Shown here piece by piece: positions 7,022-12,063 of a stretch of 12,063 nt of DNA. Below the pieces are notes generated by a model that was not told the origin of the DNA, searched no databases, and saw only the letters and a list, made by a program, of their open reading frames with translations. This DNA is from JBLHHI01 sp047614125. Its GTDB lineage: Bacteria > Bacteroidota > Bacteroidia > NS11-12g > UBA9320. Location of the stretch: NCBI GenBank assembly GCA_047614125.1, contig JBLHHI010000101.1:1-12063 (forward strand). Direction: 5' to 3'. A program made the position numbers and the translations under genes. Within the stretch, counting starts at the first letter, position 1. Every line of letters begins with the position of its first letter.

Positions 7022-8254
7022 TTAAAAATTCAACAAGGCATCCATTGTACTTTGCCCACCCAAAAGTGATTCTGGATTTTCAAGATAATTTTTAACGGCT
7101 ACTAAGAACCCAACGGATTCTTTGCCATCAATGATTCTGTGATCGTAGCTGAGCGCTAAGTACATCATCGGTCTTGCAACAATGGCTCCGTTTTCAACAA
7201 CCGGTCGTTCAATGATGTTGTGCATACCTAAAATTGCACTTTGCGGCGGATTAATGATTGGAGTACTCATCATACTTCCAAAAACACCACCGTTTGAAAT
7301 GGTGAAAGTACCACCGGTCATTTCATCCATGCTCAACTTACCATCTCTGGCTTTAATGGCCAAGCGCATAACCTCTGCTTCAATTTCGTTCATTTGCATT
7401 GATTCTGCATTCCGAATTACCGGCACCATAAGTCCTTTGGGTCCCGATACGGCAATGGAGATATCAATGAAGTCGTTAAGAATCATTTCTTCGCCATCAA
7501 TGTAGGCATTTACCGCTGGGTATTTTTGAAGTGCTAAGACACAAGCTCTGGTAAAGAAACTCATAAATCCAAGACCCACTCCGTGTACTTCCTTAAATTG
7601 CTCTTTGTATTTCGAACGCAAATCCATGATCGGTTTCATGTTGGCCTCGTTAAAGGTGGTTAACATGGCCGTTTCGTTCTTAGCTGCTACCAATCTTTTG
7701 GCAACCGCCTTTCTTAAATTCGACATCTTCTCGCGGTGTTGCTCGCGCGAATTTTTTCCAATGCTAAAACCACCAGCAGAGGAGGCATTGGCATTCAAGG
7801 CATCAAATTTTGTGATCCGCCCCCCTTTGCCGCTTCCGACAACTTGTGTTGGAGGAATTCCTTTTTCATCCAATATTTTTCGAGCAGATGGAGAAGGGCT
7901 CCCCTCCGCATATCCTGGTTTTGCATCTGACGAAGTGACTTGATTTTTCGCCCCTGTTTCCTCGGCTTTTTTAACCGGCTTTGCAGCTTCCACTGGTCTT
8001 GGAGTAGCAGGTTTCGCCGCACTGGTATCAATGGTAGCAACCACTGTTCCAACCGCAACGTCTGTTCCGGCTTCCACCATAATCTTGAGCGCTCCAGCCT
8101 CCGAGGCATTCAGTTCAACCGTAGCCTTTTCGGACTCCAGCTCTGCAACTGCTTCGTCCATTTCAACATAATCACCATCTTGGCGCAACCAATTGCTTAT
8201 GGTTACCTCGGTAATCGATTCACCAACGGAAGGAATTTTGAGCTCTACGGCCAT
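7022..8254 (-). CDS. sucB: Dihydrolipoyllysine-residue succinyltransferase (E2 of 2-oxoglutarate dehydrogenase)
   Basis: This is the core E2 enzyme of the 2-oxoglutarate dehydrogenase complex of the TCA cycle. It moves the succinyl group from lipoamide to coenzyme A. The 410 residues give the standard layout. A lipoyl domain covers residues 1-76, with lipoylated K43 in ELESEKATVEL. A Pro/Ala/Lys-rich linker covers about 77-113. A peripheral subunit-binding domain covers about 118-153 (SPSARKILDEKGI, GSGKGGRITKFD). The catalytic acyltransferase domain runs from about 172 to the end, with the active-site LSYDHRIIDGKESVGF (H372, D376). The SYDHRIIDGKESVGF wording points to the succinyltransferase type rather than pyruvate or branched-chain E2. 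ATG 8254 puts the lipoyl domain at the exact N-terminus. No E1 (sucA) or E3 (lpd) is adjacent: upstream is divergent menD, downstream a convergent lipoprotein gene. A TAAATTTG -7 element lies 19 nt before the start. Confidence 0.95.
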   Translation of the reverse strand: MAVELKIPSVGESITEVTISNWLRQDGDYVEMDEAVAELESEKATVELNASEAGALKIMVEAGTDVAVGTVVATIDTSAAKPATPRPVEAAKPVKKAEETGAKNQVTSSDAKPGYAEGSPSPSARKILDEKGIPPTQVVGSGKGGRITKFDALNANASSAGGFSIGKNSREQHREKMSNLRKAVAKRLVAAKNETAMLTTFNEANMKPIMDLRSKYKEQFKEVHGVGLGFMSFFTRACVLALQKYPAVNAYIDGEEMILNDFIDISIAVSGPKGLMVPVIRNAESMQMNEIEAEVMRLAIKARDGKLSMDEMTGGTFTISNGGVFGSMMSTPIINPPQSAILGMHNIIERPVVENGAIVARPMMYLALSYDHRIIDGKESVGFLVAVKNYLENPESLLGGQSTMDALLNF

Positions 8255-8273
8255 AATTTGACGTTTAAGACCG

Positions 8274-8281
8274 CAAATTTA
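8274..8281 (-). promoter_or_regulatory. Bacteroidota-type -7 promoter element for the E2 gene
   Basis: Read on the minus strand, the sequence is TAAATTTG, a perfect match to the Bacteroidota -7 consensus TAnnTTTG, ending 19 nt before the ATG at 8254. This gives a short leader of roughly 10-15 nt, as is common in the phylum. The -33 element is weak: no TTTG occurs at the expected spacing, so the call rests on the -7 match and its position in a divergent intergenic region. Confidence 0.5.
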
Positions 8282-8363
8282 TAAAAACCCTTGCGATAAT
8301 GGGTCTTCTTTATCTCAATTCAACTTGCCTTTCGTATTCTTAATCAAAACGCAGCAAAAAATG

Positions 8364-8371
8364 TAATATTG
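8364..8371 (+). promoter_or_regulatory. Possible -7 promoter element for menD
   Basis: TAATATTG differs from TAnnTTTG at one position and ends 17 nt before the menD GTG. It lies in the 134-nt divergent gap between the E2 gene and menD, where a promoter for the downstream run of genes is expected. No convincing -33 element is visible, so support is modest. Confidence 0.3.
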
Positions 8372-8388
8372 AACAGATTTTCCAATTC

Positions 8389-10002
8389 GTGCATCTTAAA
8401 CAGAAAATATATCATTTTGCTGCCGCCTTGAAGCAACGAGGTTTGGAAGACGTAATCATTTGCCCAGGAAGTAGAAATGCGCCTTTAATTGATGTTTTCA
8501 CACAGCTGTTTAAATGTCACAGTATTATAGACGAGCGCTCTGCAGGCTTTGTTGCCCTTGGGATGGCCCTGGCCACTCAAAAAGGAGTGGCAATTATTTG
8601 CACCAGCGGAACCGCCGCTTTAAACTTTTATCCGGCTGTTGCTGAAGCTTTTTACGCAAAGGTTCCATTGCTCATCTTAACGGCGGATCGGCCGGAGCAC
8701 AGCATCGACAATTGGGAGGGACAGTGCATACAACAACGAGATTTATATGTGCCCCATGTATTATCCTCGCAAACCATATGTTTTGATAAACACACGGATG
8801 AAGAAAGTGCGGACTTTGCCCGAGGGGCGATGAACCAGCTTTCTAAATCTGGTCCGGTGCACATCAATCTTCCTTTCGATGAACCGCTCTACCAATACTT
8901 TGAGCTGCCATCCACAACCATTTCAAGCCAAACTCCTGTTAAAGAGGGGGGTAAAGTAGAAGTGCTGCCCCAAGAATTCATCAACGATGTAAAAAGACAT
9001 CAAAAGATATGGGTGCTGATTGGAGCGGATGTAAATGGATTTGATTCTTCTTTGTTTGCGGGAAGCGTTGCTTTTGCAGATGTAATTTCGAATACCGAAA
9101 CAGAGTTCTGGGCCTGGGATGCTATCTTGTTGCAGAACCAGATGCTTCCAGAAGTACTAAAGCCCAATTTGATCATTAGCCTTGGAACGTACATCGTATC
9201 TAAGAAGTTGCGCAACTATTTGAGAAGTATTCCAAATTTAAAACAATGGCATATTGGTTTGAATAATGATGTAAAGGATCCATTTTGTACTCAACCTCAA
9301 TTACTTAAGGTACGTTGTGAAACTGCAATGCTGGAAGTTACTAAATATGAGAACACAGACTTTTATAAACATTGGATTGACTATCATCAACACTTCACTA
9401 AATCGTTGATTTCCAACCCACTAAATTCATATTCAGAACTACAGCTTACACAAAGCCTATTGCAGCAATTTGAAAAAAATGCCATTTGCCACCTTGCCAA
9501 TTCCATGCCGGTTCGATACGCCAGTTGGATACAACGGCCAGCCAACCTCAAATATGTAAGTAACCGAGGCGCCAGCGGTATTGATGGCTGTGTGAGTACC
9601 GCACTGGGCTATGCAAAGCGATGTAAACAAGCTGTTTATCTTTTAATTGGGGATGTGGCATTTTTCTACGATAGCAATGCTTTTTGGCAAAACGATTTGC
9701 CATCCAACCTTAAAGTGATCATTTACAACAATGGTGGCGGTGGAATTTTTGACCTCATCGACGGTCCTTCATCCAACCCCAGATCGCTTCCTTTTCAAAC
9801 GACTCCGCACAATAGAACGGCGGAAAATTTGTCTAAAGATTTTGACCTTGCCTACTTTTCATGTAGTTCGAATGAAGAATACCAAGATAATCTTCCAAAA
9901 TTCAGGGCTTCCAGCAAATCTGCTATCTTTGAGATACATACCAGCAACCAAATTAATAAGAAGACGTTAACCACTTTTAAAAATACAATTCGTGAGCAGT
10001 AA
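8389..10002 (+). CDS. menD: 2-Succinyl-5-enolpyruvyl-6-hydroxy-3-cyclohexene-1-carboxylate synthase
   Basis: MenD is a thiamine-diphosphate enzyme. It joins isochorismate with the succinic semialdehyde unit from 2-oxoglutarate, the first committed step of classical menaquinone synthesis. The 537 residues show the family blocks: CPGSRNAPL (25-33), IDERSAGF (47-54) with the glutamate E49 that activates ThDP, CTSGTAALNFYPAVAEA (71-87), TADRPEH (98-104), SNRGASGIDG (391-400), and the ThDP/Mg site GDVAFFYDSNAFW (421-433) through YNNGGGGIFDLI (446-457). The start must be GTG: an in-frame stop lies at 8341-8343, there is no ATG, GTG or TTG between it and 8389, and the next Met (59) is past two conserved blocks. 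moaC overlaps its end by 11 nt. The other men genes are not in the window. The presence of menD implies the classical rather than futalosine route. Confidence 0.96.
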   Translation: MHLKQKIYHFAAALKQRGLEDVIICPGSRNAPLIDVFTQLFKCHSIIDERSAGFVALGMALATQKGVAIICTSGTAALNFYPAVAEAFYAKVPLLILTADRPEHSIDNWEGQCIQQRDLYVPHVLSSQTICFDKHTDEESADFARGAMNQLSKSGPVHINLPFDEPLYQYFELPSTTISSQTPVKEGGKVEVLPQEFINDVKRHQKIWVLIGADVNGFDSSLFAGSVAFADVISNTETEFWAWDAILLQNQMLPEVLKPNLIISLGTYIVSKKLRNYLRSIPNLKQWHIGLNNDVKDPFCTQPQLLKVRCETAMLEVTKYENTDFYKHWIDYHQHFTKSLISNPLNSYSELQLTQSLLQQFEKNAICHLANSMPVRYASWIQRPANLKYVSNRGASGIDGCVSTALGYAKRCKQAVYLLIGDVAFFYDSNAFWQNDLPSNLKVIIYNNGGGGIFDLIDGPSSNPRSLPFQTTPHNRTAENLSKDFDLAYFSCSSNEEYQDNLPKFRASSKSAIFEIHTSNQINKKTLTTFKNTIREQ

Positions 10003-10474
10003 ACAGAAATTTACACATCTTGATGCCAAAGGAAAGCCTCAAATGGTGGATGTTGGTGATAAAGAAGTCACCCAGCGAAGAGCCGTTGCCTCGAGCTTTA
10101 TTTCTCTTCCAGTGGATGTTCTTGCCGAATTTCAAAACGACGACTTACAAACCAAAAAGGGCCCCGTTTTGCAAACGGCTATTCTAGCAGGAATTATGGC
10201 CGCTAAAAAAACCCCCGACTTGATACCTCTTTGCCACCCACTATCGCTCACTAAATGCAACGTTGAAGCCAAAGTAGGAAGGAACGGCATTGAGCTTCAA
10301 TGTACGGTCGTGTGTACCGGTCAAACGGGTGTTGAGATGGAAGCCTTAACAGGCGCCAGTGTTGCTGCTTTAACGATTTACGATATGTGCAAGGCCTTTG
10401 GCCACAATATGGAAATTGGCCCCACCAAGTTGGTGCAAAAGAGTGGAGGAAAAAATGATTTTGATGCTCGATAA
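9992..10474 (+). CDS. moaC: Cyclic pyranopterin monophosphate synthase MoaC
   Basis: MoaC converts the MoaA product (3',8-cyclo-GTP) to cyclic pyranopterin monophosphate, an early step of molybdenum cofactor synthesis. The 160 residues match the family length and motifs: FTHLDAKGKPQMVDVGDKEV (7-26), DLIPLCHPLSLTK (76-88), GVEMEALTGASVAALTIYD (113-131), catalytic D131 and K134 in YDMCKA, and KSGGK (150-154). The GTG at 9992 is the only usable start. The upstream in-frame stop is at 9968-9970, no earlier standard start exists, and the next Met (18) is inside the conserved N-terminal block. The start lies within the last codons of menD, giving an 11-nt overlap and probably coupled translation. 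mobA starts 7 nt after the stop. A moaA gene is not visible in the window. Confidence 0.96.
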   Translation: MSSKQKFTHLDAKGKPQMVDVGDKEVTQRRAVASSFISLPVDVLAEFQNDDLQTKKGPVLQTAILAGIMAAKKTPDLIPLCHPLSLTKCNVEAKVGRNGIELQCTVVCTGQTGVEMEALTGASVAALTIYDMCKAFGHNMEIGPTKLVQKSGGKNDFDAR

Positions 10475-10481
10475 AAAGTGA

Positions 10482-11615
10482 ATGATGAAAGAGCAAAGGA
10501 ATAAACATGGCAAACTAACCCGACCGCAGTATGGCGAATTTGCTCGCTTTGAACTGGCCTGTGTTGGAGCACCTTGTTCGCTTCTTTCTGAACTAATTCA
10601 TAGCATAAGCTCGAAGTTAACCCCTATGAGCACGCAAGGTTATATGGACGCAGATCATGCTGATAATGAGGCAGATGACTTTGGGAATCTTAGCGCCATT
10701 CAGCAAAAAGGAAGTTCTTGGATGATACAAGGACTGAATCGCTCCTCGGTTTTTGATCGTAGAAGAGATGCCGAAAACCTTGACCTACTTTGGATTAATG
10801 GAAACCATTTTATTGGGCAAAATCAGTTGGTATTTTTAGATAATCGTAAAACGGCATCCTTAACAAAGAGAAGAGATCAAATAACAAATATTAAAGCCTT
10901 TATTGATGTAGATGGTTCGGGAAATATTCCCGATTTTATTAAAGAGGATCATCCCAATTTTAAAGCACTTCCATTATTTCAAATATCACAGGAAGATGAA
11001 ATTTGCTCCTTCGTGATGGACTTAATAAAAGCCCAGAAACCGCCCTTGTTTGGATTGGTTTTGGCCGGTGGTAAGAGCATTCGGATGGGCGAAGACAAAG
11101 GCTCAATTTCGTATCGTGATAAAAACCAGCGCGAAACAGTTGCTGACCTTCTACGACCCTTTTGCAACGAGGTTTTTATAAGCTGCAGGACCGATCAAAA
11201 TATTACTTCCGATTACCCAATATTGGAAGACCGCATTTTAGATTTAGGCCCAATGAGTGCCATTCTATCTGCCTTTATGCACAACCCAGATGCCGCTTGG
11301 ATGGTAGTGGCATGTGATTTACCCTTGTTAACGCCATCCAGTTTAAAACAATTGGTAGATGCTCGATCAGTTCGTCATGTTGCAACGGCGTTTAATAATC
11401 CAGAATCACAATTTCCAGAACCGCTCATAACCATTTACGAACCTAAGTCGTATTCACGCATGCTCTCCTTTCTTTCCCAAGGATACAGTTGTCCTCGTAA
11501 AATGCTAATAAACAGCGACATACATCTTATATCCAATGAAAACCCATCGGAGTTCATCAACGTAAATACGCCAGAAGAGCGACTTGCCATTTTGAATCAA
11601 CTTAAAACTTCGTGA
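10482..11615 (+). CDS. mobA: Molybdenum cofactor guanylyltransferase MobA with N-terminal degenerate MobB-like domain
   Basis: A 377-residue two-part protein. The C-terminal part, about 188-377, is MobA, which transfers GMP from GTP to molybdopterin. It has the nucleotide-binding FGLVLAGGKSIRMGEDKG (190-207), LGPMSAI (255-261), the metal-site CDLPLL (278-283), EPLI (313-316) and NVNTPEE (360-366). The N-terminal 185 residues align by eye with MobB: CVGAPCSLLSELI (27-39) sits where the P-loop should be, YMDADHADNE (54-63) resembles the MobB strand with HDHH, and DLLWINGNHF (101-110) sits where MobB has its EGFK segment. The Walker A lysine and Ser/Thr are missing, so GTPase activity is unlikely; a structural role or a role in handing over the cofactor is inferred. 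The ATG at 10482 is followed at once by a second ATG, and either could serve. The gene overlaps the next one by 4 nt (GTGA). Confidence 0.88.
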   Translation: MMKEQRNKHGKLTRPQYGEFARFELACVGAPCSLLSELIHSISSKLTPMSTQGYMDADHADNEADDFGNLSAIQQKGSSWMIQGLNRSSVFDRRRDAENLDLLWINGNHFIGQNQLVFLDNRKTASLTKRRDQITNIKAFIDVDGSGNIPDFIKEDHPNFKALPLFQISQEDEICSFVMDLIKAQKPPLFGLVLAGGKSIRMGEDKGSISYRDKNQRETVADLLRPFCNEVFISCRTDQNITSDYPILEDRILDLGPMSAILSAFMHNPDAAWMVVACDLPLLTPSSLKQLVDARSVRHVATAFNNPESQFPEPLITIYEPKSYSRMLSFLSQGYSCPRKMLINSDIHLISNENPSEFINVNTPEERLAILNQLKTS

Positions 11616-12063
11616 AATCAACCCGGTACATTCGGCAAGAGCAAGTGCTTGGCTTTGGGCCAGAAGGTCAAGCCAAAATTGAGGCGGCAAAGGTTCTCAT
11701 AATTGGGTGCGGTGGATTGGGGCATCCTTGCGCTATCTACTTGGTGGCTGCCGGAATTGGAAAGCTAAGCTTATGCGATGGCGATGTGATTGAAGTTTCC
11801 AACTTACACCGCCAAATTTTATGGAATGAAGCGGATGTTGGAAGCAAGAAAGATCAAGTGCTTCAAAACCGACTTATGGCACAAAACAGTTCGGTGAATA
11901 TTGAACTTGCAGGTAAACTTAATCGACAGAATGCCGTGCAACTTATTGGAAATCATGATATTATATGCGATTGTTCCGATAATTTTGAAACGAGATATTT
12001 GGTTAATGATGCATGCGCACTTTTAAGAAAACCCTTGGTGTATGGCGCGGTTAATCAATTTGA
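11612..12063 (+). CDS. moeB: MoeB/ThiF-family E1-like adenylyltransferase, 3'-truncated by window edge
   Basis: The first 150 residues of an E1-like enzyme that adenylates the C-terminus of a small sulfur carrier such as MoaD or ThiS. The start GTG at 11612 overlaps the mobA stop (GTGA). Visible parts are the N-terminal RYIRQEQVLGFGPEGQ (5-20), the glycine-rich ATP loop IIGCGGLGHP (30-39), LCDGDVIEVSNLHRQILW (54-71) with the catalytic arginine in NLHRQ, DVGSKKDQV (75-83), and CDCSDNFETRYLVNDAC (119-135) with the conserved aspartate pair. These are complete for the N-terminal half. The zinc CxxC pairs and any rhodanese tail would lie past the edge. Position directly after moaC and mobA favours MoeB, which activates MoaD for molybdopterin synthase, but many Bacteroidota use near-identical proteins for thiamine (ThiF), so the symbol is a context-based choice. 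Confidence 0.85.
   Translation, partial: MKSTRYIRQEQVLGFGPEGQAKIEAAKVLIIGCGGLGHPCAIYLVAAGIGKLSLCDGDVIEVSNLHRQILWNEADVGSKKDQVLQNRLMAQNSSVNIELAGKLNRQNAVQLIGNHDIICDCSDNFETRYLVNDACALLRKPLVYGAVNQF

Noticed and set aside
7605..7943. Open frames on the plus strand opposite the E2 gene
   Set aside because: They lie antisense to strongly conserved lipoyl/E2 coding sequence, and the translations show no domain or signal.
8286..8308. Inverted ACCC ... GGGT in the divergent gap before menD, a possible operator or hairpin
   Set aside because: Only four paired bases with a 10-nt gap, easily due to chance.
1..12063. Hidden mobile element, CRISPR, tRNA, toxin-antitoxin or defence system
   Set aside because: No transposase, integrase, nuclease, repeat array, terminal inverted repeats or tRNA-like fold could be seen, and coding density is fully explained by recognised or plausible chromosomal genes.

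Overview
The window reads as a stretch of ordinary chromosome from a member of the Bacteroidota, most likely the Flavobacteriales. The evidence is a secreted protein with a type IX secretion (T9SS) C-terminal sorting domain, a Bacteroidota-style MobA with an N-terminal MobB-like domain, a menaquinone gene (menD), weak or absent Shine-Dalgarno sites, and a TAnnTTTG-type -7 promoter element. The lineage below phylum is an inference. I see no phage, insertion sequence, CRISPR array, tRNA or rRNA, and no gene-free stretch longer than 300 bases.

Layout. (1) 2-3528, plus strand: the 3' part of an outer-membrane beta-barrel protein gene, then, 11 nt later, a large T9SS-exported surface protein with a propeller-like region, a Cna-B/SdrD-like domain and a sorting signal. 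(2) 3556-4236, minus strand: a ComF-family phosphoribosyltransferase, convergent with block 1 and divergent from block 3. (3) 4338-6995, plus strand: thiL (thiamine-monophosphate kinase), oxyR (peroxide-sensing LysR regulator with both redox cysteines) and an unrecognised small lipoprotein. (4) 7022-8254, minus strand: the E2 subunit of 2-oxoglutarate dehydrogenase, standing without its E1 partner. (5) 8389-12063, plus strand: a tightly packed run of menD, moaC, a MobB-like/MobA fusion and a truncated MoeB/ThiF-type E1 enzyme. menD/moaC overlap by 11 nt, moaC/mobA are 7 nt apart, and mobA/moeB overlap by 4 nt.

How the genes fit together. Block 5 joins menaquinone synthesis to molybdenum cofactor synthesis in one probable transcription unit. 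This would suit a cell that uses a quinone-linked molybdoenzyme, though no such enzyme is visible here. Blocks 2-4 are housekeeping functions. Block 1 is the only accessory-looking, envelope-directed part.

I did not find a convincing undescribed defence or mobile system. The points most worth a second look are the MobB-like domain that has lost its P-loop, the menD-Moco operon, the barrel/T9SS pair, and the lipoprotein behind oxyR. Four of the nine genes whose start lies in the window need a GTG or TTG start, which simple ATG-based calling would get wrong.
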